A DNA stretch of 5,879 bases from Fidelibacterota bacterium (GTDB taxonomy: Bacteria > Fidelibacterota > UBA2242), in the NCBI GenBank assembly GCA_023229045.1, contig JALOAB010000142.1, positions 1-5,879 of the forward strand, read 5' to 3'. The notes beneath the pieces are model-generated. The model was not told the origin of the DNA and did no database searches. It worked only from the letters and a program-made list of their open reading frames with translations. How positions within the stretch are numbered: position 1 is the stretch's first letter; each line of letters begins with the position of its first letter. The position numbers were made by a program, and so were the translations under genes. Below are positions 1 through 5,879 of this stretch, in pieces.

Positions 1-81
1 ATAAATACTCAGAAATCAGGAAAATGTTGATGATTTGGTAGAATTATATAATAAAAAACAAAACATTGAAAGGAGAATAAT
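1..81 (+). promoter_or_regulatory. Leader region with a possible promoter upstream of the M28 peptidase gene
   Basis: This AT-rich stretch contains a perfect TATAAT at 47-52. The best -35 match, TTGATG at 27-32, is only 14 bases away, which is shorter than the usual 16-18, so the promoter is weakly supported. The string may be chance in such AT-rich DNA. A good ribosome site, AGGAG at 71-75, lies 6 bases before the ATG at 82. The forward frames here end early (TGA at 28-30, TAA at 2-4, TAG at 39-41). The tail of an upstream gene could end here, but nothing identifies it. Confidence 0.25.
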
Positions 82-1365
82 ATGAATAATACGTTCAGTG
101 GTAAAAGGGCGTTTGAATTAGTTAAAAGAATTGATTTTATGCGAGTGGGCGGCACCGAAGGTGAAAGAAAAGCGGCTGAGATTATTTCGAAAGAGTTGCG
201 TGATATTGGTTTAAAAGTAGAACATCATGATTTTCCTTTGGCGACGAGCTATAAATTTTCTTCAAAAATGAAAATAGTCAGTCCTTATGAAAAAGAGGTG
301 CGAATTACTCATCGTGTCATTTCGGGGGGCACTCCGCCAGAAGGCTTAACAGCAGATTTTAAATACATTGACTCTGGTGGCGAACGGTTTTGTGATGATA
401 TTGAAGGCAAAGTAGTAATGACAACTGGTAATGTTGATCGTATTTTATATGAAAGATTAAAGCGTCATAACGCGGCCGCGGTTATTATTCCGATGGAGCA
501 TAATAAGGAACTTTTCGGGATTACCTTTAATGGTGATTATGTCGAGAAGTGGGGCGAATTGCCAGTCTGTTATATCGGATATGACGATGCTCTGGAGATG
601 ATGAAAAAAAAGGTTACAAAGGTATATCTGAAAATAGAAGATGAGTCAGATTTGAATGGTACCGGGCGTAATGTCATCGCCAAAATCGAGGGTTCTGTTC
701 GACCTGATGAAGAGTTTATTTTCTGTGGGCATTACGATTCGACTTTGAACCACGGTATATACGATAATGCGGCTGGGACAGCTACGGTCCTGGAATTAGC
801 TCGTTATTATAAACAGAATCCACCGCAGAGGACTGTCCGCTTCATACTATTTTCTGGAGAGGAATTGGGATTGCGGGGATCGAAAGCCTATGTGAAAAAA
901 TTAAAAGAAAGCGAATCTGAAGAAGCTTTAAAGAAAATAAAAATGGTTTTTAACTTCGATCTTGGCGGTACCATTCTCGGGAAAAATGTTTTACGGGTAA
1001 CTGCCGGAAAACCGTTGTATCATTATCTGGACGCTTTGAATAAAATCGAAGATTTGGATCTGACAATCGAGCATGATATCTATTCAAGTGATAATATGCC
1101 ATTCTGCGGAGAAGGGATACCGGCGATTAATTTTTATCGACAAGCGCTTGGATTAGGCCACTCGTGGAATGATTCTATTGAAAATATAGCGCCTGAAGCT
1201 TTTGAAATAATCGGCGACTTTGCGATCCGACTCACTTCGGGCATAGTAAATGCGACCGTGCCGCCTTTCAAGAGATTAATTGGTAAGGAAATGGCCAAAA
1301 AAGTACGACAGTATCTTGAAAGATCTTCTGTCGAAGAGCCCGAACCTGTTGAAGATGACGAATAA
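82..1365 (+). CDS. M28-family zinc metallopeptidase (aminopeptidase-like) with PA-type insert, predicted cytosolic
   Basis: A 427-residue protein of the M28 (aminopeptidase S/Y, glutamate carboxypeptidase-like) family, whose members use two zinc ions to remove N-terminal residues or cut small peptides. An N-terminal helical part (about 1-50) is followed by a PA-like beta-rich insert (about 75-185), with hydrophobic strands such as GKVVMTT at 109-115 and AAAVIIP at 131-137. The catalytic domain starts near 195. The full metal set is visible: H217 and D219 in GHYDS, D228 in YDNAAG, E260 (general base) and E261 in SGEELG, D293 in NFDLGG, and H360 in GHSWND. So it should be active. There is no signal peptide or membrane segment, unlike the many secreted M28 enzymes, and the tail is acidic (EEPEPVEDDE). 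The start is supported by AGGAG six bases upstream. It precedes the GH130 gene by 38 bases, probably in one operon. The substrate is unknown; M28 also includes glutaminyl cyclase-like and other non-peptidase members. Confidence 0.88.
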   Translation: MNNTFSGKRAFELVKRIDFMRVGGTEGERKAAEIISKELRDIGLKVEHHDFPLATSYKFSSKMKIVSPYEKEVRITHRVISGGTPPEGLTADFKYIDSGGERFCDDIEGKVVMTTGNVDRILYERLKRHNAAAVIIPMEHNKELFGITFNGDYVEKWGELPVCYIGYDDALEMMKKKVTKVYLKIEDESDLNGTGRNVIAKIEGSVRPDEEFIFCGHYDSTLNHGIYDNAAGTATVLELARYYKQNPPQRTVRFILFSGEELGLRGSKAYVKKLKESESEEALKKIKMVFNFDLGGTILGKNVLRVTAGKPLYHYLDALNKIEDLDLTIEHDIYSSDNMPFCGEGIPAINFYRQALGLGHSWNDSIENIAPEAFEIIGDFAIRLTSGIVNATVPPFKRLIGKEMAKKVRQYLERSSVEEPEPVEDDE

Positions 1366-1391
1366 TAAAATAACCAACAAACATTTTAATA

Positions 1392-1406
1392 AAGGAGATG
1401 AATATG
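1392..1406 (+). promoter_or_regulatory. Ribosome binding site that sets the GH130 start at 1404
   Basis: AAGGAG at 1392-1397 lies directly against an ATG at 1398, which is too close to initiate there, but six bases before the in-frame ATG at 1404. The first gene shows the same arrangement: AAGGAGA, three bases, then ATATGAAT, with the same spacing. The start at 1404 is therefore preferred, giving a protein that begins MNERLIG. Confidence 0.7.
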
Positions 1407-2402
1407 AATGAACGATTGATTGGGAAATTAACTTCAAGCCCGGTAATTAAAAGATACTCGCAAAATCCCATACTGAAAGCAAGTGATGTGCCCTATAAAT
1501 CCGACCTGGTTTCCAATGCCGGATTCGCTAAATATCAGGGTAAATATGTAATGGTATTTAGAAACGATGAAAGGATCGATGAATACACGGTCGGAGAGGG
1601 ATTGTATTTAGGTCTGGCCTATAGCGATGATGGCATAAAATGGGAAGTAATGCCCAAACCTTGTTTCAATATGCAAAATGAAGAATTTCTAAACACTTAC
1701 GATCCCAGACTGATAATAATCGACGGTAAATGTTATATGACTTTTGCCATGGAGACCCGTCATGGAGTACGGGGTGGAATCGCAGTCACCGAAGATTTCG
1801 AAAAATTTGAGGTTATTTCCATTTCTGCGCCTGATAATCGAAATTTTGTCTTATTTACAGAAAAATTTAATGGTAACTACGTCCGTTTGGAACGCCCATT
1901 TCCGATTTATGGTCGGCCTGGTTATCCGGAGCGTTTTGATATATGGATTTCGGAATCGCCGGATCTGGTTTATTGGGGTAAATCCGATTTACTGTTAGGT
2001 GTTGAGCATGTACCGTTTGCTAATTTAAAAATCGGCCCCGGTGCCCCACCTATTAAAACGCCTAAAGGCTGGCTAACCATTTTCCATGCGTCTGATTATG
2101 ATCCGTCACGTCAGCGTAACGGATATGAAAAAACCTGGAAAAAACGCTACTGCTCCGGGGTAATGCTTCTTGATCTCGAGGATCCCAGAAAAATTATCGG
2201 AATGAGCAAAAAACCTTTGCTGGCTCCTGAAGCAGAATATGAAATCAGCGGCGGCTATCGCAATGACGTTATTTTCGTTACCGGAAATATTCTGGAAGAG
2301 TCGGGCGAGGTAAAAATCTATTATGGTGCCGCCGATACCACCATTTGCCTGGCGACCGCCCATATCGATGATCTGATAGGTTTATGTACAGAACCCAAAT
2401 AA
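1404..2402 (+). CDS. Glycoside hydrolase family 130 protein, probable beta-1,4-mannosyl-saccharide phosphorylase
   Basis: A 332-residue five-bladed beta-propeller enzyme of family GH130. Most characterised members cleave Man-beta-1,4-Glc, Man-beta-1,4-GlcNAc or mannobiose with inorganic phosphate, releasing alpha-mannose 1-phosphate in the cytoplasm. Visible family marks, numbered from the upstream ATG at 1398 (subtract 2 for the preferred start), are NPIL 23-26, NAGFAK 40-45, VFRNDE 53-58, YDPR 101-104 with catalytic D102, NRN 147-149, RP 166-167, SESPDLVYWG 185-194, KIGPG 211-215, IFH 228-230, LLDLEDP 257-263, YEISGG 281-286 and YYGAAD 308-313. R148, R166 and K211 fall where phosphorylases bind phosphate; the GH130 hydrolases lose these residues, so phosphorolysis is favoured. 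There is no signal peptide and the length is normal. Several positions differ from the well-known subfamilies (RNDVIFVTG where PNVVFP is usual; a long loop at 231-250), so the exact disaccharide cannot be named. Confidence 0.88.
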   Translation: MNERLIGKLTSSPVIKRYSQNPILKASDVPYKSDLVSNAGFAKYQGKYVMVFRNDERIDEYTVGEGLYLGLAYSDDGIKWEVMPKPCFNMQNEEFLNTYDPRLIIIDGKCYMTFAMETRHGVRGGIAVTEDFEKFEVISISAPDNRNFVLFTEKFNGNYVRLERPFPIYGRPGYPERFDIWISESPDLVYWGKSDLLLGVEHVPFANLKIGPGAPPIKTPKGWLTIFHASDYDPSRQRNGYEKTWKKRYCSGVMLLDLEDPRKIIGMSKKPLLAPEAEYEISGGYRNDVIFVTGNILEESGEVKIYYGAADTTICLATAHIDDLIGLCTEPK

Positions 2403-2474
2403 TAGAGCATACAAATCGAGTAAGAAGTTCATTTAGAAAAATTGAGCTAAAATCATTCCGTTGGAGGATACCGT

Positions 2475-3563
2475 ATGGCAGAGATAAAATTTGTGAATAT
2501 TACCAAATATTTCGGCACAACCAAAGTAATTGAAAATCTCAATTTGGAGGTTCGAGATGGTGAATTTTTAGTCTTAGTCGGGCCTTCGGGATGCGGAAAA
2601 TCGACTACTCTTAGATTATTAGCTGGTTTGGAAGAGCTCACGGCAGGTAATATTCTGATTGATGAAAAAGTAGTTAATGATATTGCTCCTAAAGATCGTG
2701 ATATCTCAATGGTTTTCCAGAACTACGCTCTCTATCCCCATATGACTGTATATGAAAACATTGCTTTTGGACTGAAGCTCAGAAAATATCGGAAAAGTGA
2801 GATCAGTAAAATGGTAGCAGAAACAGCCGAAGTGCTGGAACTTCAGGAATTGCTAAATAGAAAACCAAAGCAACTGTCAGGCGGACAAAGCCAGCGCGTT
2901 GCTTTAGGGCGCGCTATTGTTCGGAAACCTAAGGTTTTCCTTTTTGACGAACCTCTATCTAATCTGGATGCAAAATTACGGACCCAAATGCGCACTGAAA
3001 TAAAAAAACTGCATTCGCGTCTGAAAACGACAATGATTTATGTGACTCATGATCAAGTTGAAGCTATGACGATGGGAAGTCGTATCGTTGTGATGAAGGA
3101 TGGTATTATTCACCAAATTGGCACTCCAATGGAAGTGTATAATAATCCCAGCGATTTATTTGTAGCCGGATTCATTGGAAGTCCCAAAATGAATATAACG
3201 GAAATGGCGCTTACTGATTCTGGCCTGTTAACTGATAAAGATAGTGGAATTGAATTAGAAATACCAACTGAAGTGACCGATTATCTAACTAGTCATGATA
3301 TCCAAAAAGTGATTATTGGTATTCGACCAGAAGATATATATCTTGAGTCCAGGAAATCATGTTCTAATCCAATTGAAGGAATTATCGATTTGGTTGAACC
3401 GTTGGGCAATGAAACCTTGCTTTATGTAAATGTACATAACATAACATTTACGTGTAAAAAAATGGGATTTATTGATGCTAAGCAAGGAGATATGATATCC
3501 ATCTACTTTGATCTAAAGAGATTGAAATATTTTGATGTCGAAAATCAAAAAGCATTATGGTAA
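2475..3563 (+). CDS. Sugar ABC transporter ATP-binding protein (UgpC/MsmX/MalK type)
   Basis: A 362-residue ATPase subunit of a carbohydrate-uptake (CUT1-type) ABC importer. Two copies would sit on the cytoplasmic face of a permease pair and drive import with ATP. The nucleotide-binding domain has Walker A GPSGCGKST at 36-44, Q-loop Q82, signature LSGGQ at 134-138, Walker B VFLFDEP at 154-160 with catalytic E159, D-loop SNLDA at 162-166 and switch H192. A C-terminal OB/TOBE regulatory region follows (about 235-362), with the typical GIRPEDIYL at 282-290, so this is the MalK-like long form at normal length. The residue after the signature is S139, where Arg is usual. GGAGG at 2463-2467, seven bases upstream, supports the start. 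No permease or solute-binding gene lies in the window. It may serve several importers, as MsmX and MsmK do, or its partners may lie upstream. The transported sugar is inferred only from neighbours. Confidence 0.93.
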   Translation: MAEIKFVNITKYFGTTKVIENLNLEVRDGEFLVLVGPSGCGKSTTLRLLAGLEELTAGNILIDEKVVNDIAPKDRDISMVFQNYALYPHMTVYENIAFGLKLRKYRKSEISKMVAETAEVLELQELLNRKPKQLSGGQSQRVALGRAIVRKPKVFLFDEPLSNLDAKLRTQMRTEIKKLHSRLKTTMIYVTHDQVEAMTMGSRIVVMKDGIIHQIGTPMEVYNNPSDLFVAGFIGSPKMNITEMALTDSGLLTDKDSGIELEIPTEVTDYLTSHDIQKVIIGIRPEDIYLESRKSCSNPIEGIIDLVEPLGNETLLYVNVHNITFTCKKMGFIDAKQGDMISIYFDLKRLKYFDVENQKALW

Positions 3564-3583
3564 ATAATTGAGTTAGATGAAAT

Positions 3584-3595
3584 AGTAACAGTAAC
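3584..3595 (+). repeat. Tandem AGTAAC pair in the gap before the sugar porter gene
   Basis: AGTAAC occurs twice in direct tandem at 3584-3595, and a third copy lies at 3671-3676, just before the porter start. AGTAACT is shared by 3590-3596 and 3671-3677. The copies flank the two hairpins in this gap. They could be a regulator binding site, but short AT-rich repeats also arise by chance and no known operator is recognised. Confidence 0.3.
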
Positions 3596-3597
3596 TC

Positions 3598-3642
3598 CGA
3601 ATCAAATTCGATAGAACTATGTATCTCCGGTTTTCCGGATAC
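3598..3642 (+). other. Two small hairpins in the 118-base gap between ATPase and sugar porter
   Basis: CGAAT at 3598-3602 pairs with ATTCG at 3606-3610 across a three-base loop. A stronger stem follows: GTAT(CT)CCGG at 3621-3630 pairs with CCGGATAC at 3635-3642, giving eight base pairs with a two-base bulge and a TTTT loop. No T-run follows the second stem, so it is not a standard Rho-independent terminator. It could be an mRNA processing or stability element, a weak attenuator, or a site that separates expression of the porter from the genes before it. The rest of the gap (3564-3681) shows no gene. Confidence 0.4.
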
Positions 3643-3681
3643 TGATGAGGATGTTGTAATAGAATAAAAAAGTAACTAAAA

Positions 3682-5040
3682 ATGGCAGTTCATCGATCCA
3701 AAGAGAGAAATATCGTGTATATTTACTTTATTTCACTTGTTGCCGCAGTAGGTGGTTTACTATTTGGATTTGATACCGGAGTGATATCGGGAGCTATTCC
3801 CTTTGTAACTAAACACTTTAATCTCAATGTATATCAGGAAGGATTTACAGTCAGCGTCTTGATAATTGCCTGTATAATTGGGGCAAGTAGTACGGGAGCT
3901 TTAAGTGACAGATTCGGTGAGAAGAAAATACTCATCATAACAGCCGTATTCTTTACGATTTCAGCTATTCTATCAGCTGTTGCCAGAACCCATATGGATT
4001 TGATAATCGCACGATTTATAGGTGGACTGGCGGTTGGATCTTCTTCGGTTCTATCTCCAATGTATATTTCTGAAGTATCTCCGGCAGATATCCGCGGTCG
4101 TTTGGTATCGCTTAATCAACTAAGTATCGTTTTAGGTATTCTATTAACTTACTTTTCCAATTGGTTGTTGGTGGATATTGGTTTGAATAACTGGCGCTGG
4201 ATGTTTGGAGTCGAATCTATCCCGGCCGGATTGTTTATTTTTCTACTTTTTTGCGTACCAGAAAGCCCAAGATGGCTTGCTAAACAAGGTCAACTTGATG
4301 ATGCCATGCGAATTCTTACTGAGATTGGCGGCTCCGTGCAATCTGAAATTGACATGGTTGAGATAAAAAAGTCACTGAAAGGTGAAGAAGGCACATTCAG
4401 AGTTTTATTTCAACCCGGATTAAGGAAAATTCTTATAATTGCGGTTTTACTCGGATTTCTATCCCAGATTTGTGGAATTGATGCAGTGATTTATTACGCT
4501 CCCAAGATATTTATGCGGAGCGGATATGCAAGCGCTTCCTCAGCATTTCTGGCATCTGTAATTGTAGGTTTAGTCAATTTCATATTCACAATAATAGCTA
4601 TAGCGTATGTGGATAAATTCGGGCGGAAACCACTCCTTCTATTAGGTTTAATCGGGATGACGGCTTCGCTTTCATTTGCCGGTTATATTATGCGATTAGA
4701 TAATGCCAGGAGTTACTTGGTGCTGATTCCGATTTTATCATTTATTGCTTTTTTTGCGTTTAGTATGGGACCGATACCGTGGATCTATATTTCGGAGATT
4801 TTCCCCAATAAAATCAGAGGGCGGGCGGTTTCCTTAGCAACGATGGCTTTATGGATTTCCAATTTTATCGTTGTGCAGAGTTTTCCGTGGCTGATAGAAA
4901 AAATCGGAGGGAGGAGTTTTTATTTATTTTCATTGGTGTGTTTTATCACATTCTTTTTCGTTCTTGCCATGATGACTGAAACTAAAGGAAAAACCCTCGA
5001 AGAGATTGCGCAAATATGGGAACACCAGGAATATGGTTGA
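3682..5040 (+). CDS. Sugar porter family MFS transporter (XylE/GalP/GLUT-like)
   Basis: A 452-residue inner-membrane protein with about 12 hydrophobic helices in two halves, joined by a cytoplasmic loop near 200-245. Bacterial members are mostly proton-coupled importers of hexoses or pentoses. Family signatures are GGLLFGFDTGVISGA at 24-38, SDRFGEKK at 75-82, ISEVSPADIRGR at 129-140, PESPRWL at 193-199, GIDAVIYYAP at 265-274, DKFGRKP at 311-317, WIYISEIFP at 367-375, and TETKGKTLEEI at 432-442. Compared with XylE, sugar contacts Q168, Q289 and W392 are kept (Q146, Q262, W367), while Q288, N294 and Q415 become S261, D267 and L390, so specificity may differ. The proton-site Asp of helix 1 (D31) is present. 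The start has no clear Shine-Dalgarno site. A GTG at 3715 with AGAGAG upstream is an alternative that would remove only 11 residues. Context suggests mannose or a related sugar; the substrate is not proven. Confidence 0.93.
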   Translation: MAVHRSKERNIVYIYFISLVAAVGGLLFGFDTGVISGAIPFVTKHFNLNVYQEGFTVSVLIIACIIGASSTGALSDRFGEKKILIITAVFFTISAILSAVARTHMDLIIARFIGGLAVGSSSVLSPMYISEVSPADIRGRLVSLNQLSIVLGILLTYFSNWLLVDIGLNNWRWMFGVESIPAGLFIFLLFCVPESPRWLAKQGQLDDAMRILTEIGGSVQSEIDMVEIKKSLKGEEGTFRVLFQPGLRKILIIAVLLGFLSQICGIDAVIYYAPKIFMRSGYASASSAFLASVIVGLVNFIFTIIAIAYVDKFGRKPLLLLGLIGMTASLSFAGYIMRLDNARSYLVLIPILSFIAFFAFSMGPIPWIYISEIFPNKIRGRAVSLATMALWISNFIVVQSFPWLIEKIGGRSFYLFSLVCFITFFFVLAMMTETKGKTLEEIAQIWEHQEYG

Positions 5041-5076
5041 AATTATTAGACTTCAGAAATGATTACAGGAGAAAAG

Positions 5077-5879
5077 ATGCCCGTTTATTATACCGCGAGT
5101 GACAGATATTATAACCAACCGAAAATATTAAAAACAACGATTGATTCGATTGTTGTCGGCAAACATCAGGTTTGTTTATCAATTGTAAAGTCTATTAGTC
5201 AGCATTTCGGACAAAAAAAGAGTCCTTGCTTAATGGCTCTGGATGGCTACCTGGGAATTGATTGGGAGAATACCATTGAAGAGTTGCAGGATATCCTGAC
5301 CGCCGAAGGGATCGGCTATAAGTTTTTTGATATATCAAAATGTTTAAAGAAGCCATCCGAAATAGATCTGATGATCGATCCATATTTGGATCGCGATCCT
5401 TATTTTGGATATGTCTTTGAAGGGCATATAAGTCAGTTTTTTGATAATAATAAGATAGATCGTATTAGGAAAGATTTGCATGATATTCGTAATTCTGACA
5501 AACCAGCCAACATCGCAATAATATGTTATGGAGTTGGTGCGGCGATTCCACCACTCAGAGAATATTTTGATTATATTTTTTATTTTGATTTAACTCGTGA
5601 GGAACTCTTCAATCGTTCTGAAAATAATCCAATTGCATGTTTAGGTAGCAAGGAAAGCAAAAATGCAGTCCATAGAAATTTTAAAAGGTTTTGTTATATA
5701 GATTCTGTTGTTTTAGATAAACATAAAGAAAATACACTCAAAGAAATGAGCTGGTATGTGGAGGGCAATAATCCAGACGAAATAAAGCTCATCCCGAAAA
5801 ATTCCTATGAACAGATATTATCTAAAACTTCACAGTCTCCGATTATTATAAAACAACTTTATTATCCGGTAGTATGGGG
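5077..5879 (+). CDS. Class I mannose-6-phosphate isomerase-like protein, N-terminal kinase-like domain (3' end outside window)
   Basis: 267 complete codons are open to the window edge without a stop. AGGAG at 5067-5071, five bases before the ATG, fixes the start; an in-frame ATG at 5059 precedes that site and is less likely. The sequence resembles the N-terminal half of long (about 580-600 residue) ManA-like proteins, in which a nucleoside-kinase-like domain precedes the cupin isomerase that interconverts mannose 6-phosphate and fructose 6-phosphate. Marks are ALDGYLGIDWE at 54-64, DPYLDRDPYFG at 101-111, FFDNNKID at 121-128, FYFDLTREELFNR at 168-180, NFKRFCYIDS at 201-210, LDKHK at 213-217, and PVVW at the very end, matching the PGxWGGQW entry into the isomerase domain. 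The place where a kinase P-loop would lie reads DGYLGIDW, so ATP use is doubtful. No signal peptide; cytosolic. It follows the porter by 36 bases. Identification rests on remembered family similarity, and the catalytic domain is not visible. Confidence 0.72.
   Translation, partial: MPVYYTASDRYYNQPKILKTTIDSIVVGKHQVCLSIVKSISQHFGQKKSPCLMALDGYLGIDWENTIEELQDILTAEGIGYKFFDISKCLKKPSEIDLMIDPYLDRDPYFGYVFEGHISQFFDNNKIDRIRKDLHDIRNSDKPANIAIICYGVGAAIPPLREYFDYIFYFDLTREELFNRSENNPIACLGSKESKNAVHRNFKRFCYIDSVVLDKHKENTLKEMSWYVEGNNPDEIKLIPKNSYEQILSKTSQSPIIIKQLYYPVVW

Noticed and set aside
1268..1471. Minus-strand open frame spanning the end of the peptidase gene and the start of the GH130 gene
   Set aside because: It overlaps two well-supported genes, has no recognisable motif, and its low-complexity hydrophobic product is what antisense of Lys/Glu-rich coding gives.
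1744..1998. Forward open frame inside the GH130 gene in another frame
   Set aside because: It lies wholly inside a gene with conserved family motifs, and its product has no recognisable features.
2106..2363. Minus-strand open frame inside the GH130 gene
   Set aside because: It is antisense to conserved GH130 motifs, and no family resemblance is visible.
2453..2641. Minus-strand open frame over the start of the ABC ATPase gene
   Set aside because: It is antisense to the Walker A region, so it is a shadow of the real gene.
3621..3642. Rho-independent terminator after the ABC ATPase gene
   Set aside because: The stem is reasonable, but no T-run follows it (the next bases are TGATGAGG), so only a hairpin is reported.
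3660..3665. TAGAAT as a -10 box for the sugar porter
   Set aside because: No -35 match lies 16-18 bases upstream, and the transcript leader would be only a few bases long.
5059..5076. Alternative in-frame ATG start for the isomerase-like gene at 5059
   Set aside because: The AGGAG ribosome site lies between this ATG and the one at 5077, and no good site precedes 5059.
5195..5383. Minus-strand open frame near the last gene
   Set aside because: It is antisense to the isomerase-like gene, whose forward frame matches a known family and has a good ribosome site.

Overview
The window carries five genes, all on the + strand and closely spaced (gaps of about 38, 72, 118 and 36 bases). It reads as part of a carbohydrate-use locus from a moderately AT-rich bacterium. 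Most genes have clear AGGAG-type Shine-Dalgarno sites. The phylum cannot be fixed from these genes. Nothing suggests a phage, plasmid, insertion sequence, CRISPR array, tRNA or rRNA.

Layout: 1-81 is a short leader with a possible promoter. 82-1365 encodes an M28-family zinc peptidase with a PA-type insert and no export signal. 1404-2402 encodes a family GH130 beta-mannoside phosphorylase-like enzyme. 2475-3563 encodes a UgpC/MsmX/MalK-type sugar ABC transporter ATPase without its permeases. 3564-3681 is the only sizeable non-coding gap; it holds AGTAAC repeats and two hairpins. 3682-5040 encodes a 12-helix sugar porter of the major facilitator superfamily (XylE/GalP type). 5077 to the window end is the N-terminal part of a long-form class I mannose-6-phosphate isomerase-like protein, cut by the window edge just as its isomerase domain begins.

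How the genes fit together (inference): oligosaccharide or sugar enters by an ABC importer that uses the ATPase and/or by the sugar porter. The GH130 enzyme splits a beta-mannosyl bond with phosphate to give mannose 1-phosphate. A phosphomannomutase, not in the window, would make mannose 6-phosphate, and the last gene would convert that to fructose 6-phosphate. The cytosolic M28 peptidase next to the GH130 gene is the odd member. One reading is that the substrate is a mannosylated peptide or an N-glycan-derived glycopeptide. The main points to follow up are this peptidase/phosphorylase pairing, the altered sugar site of the porter (Asp in place of the family Asn), and the kinase-like N-terminal domain without a P-loop on the isomerase.
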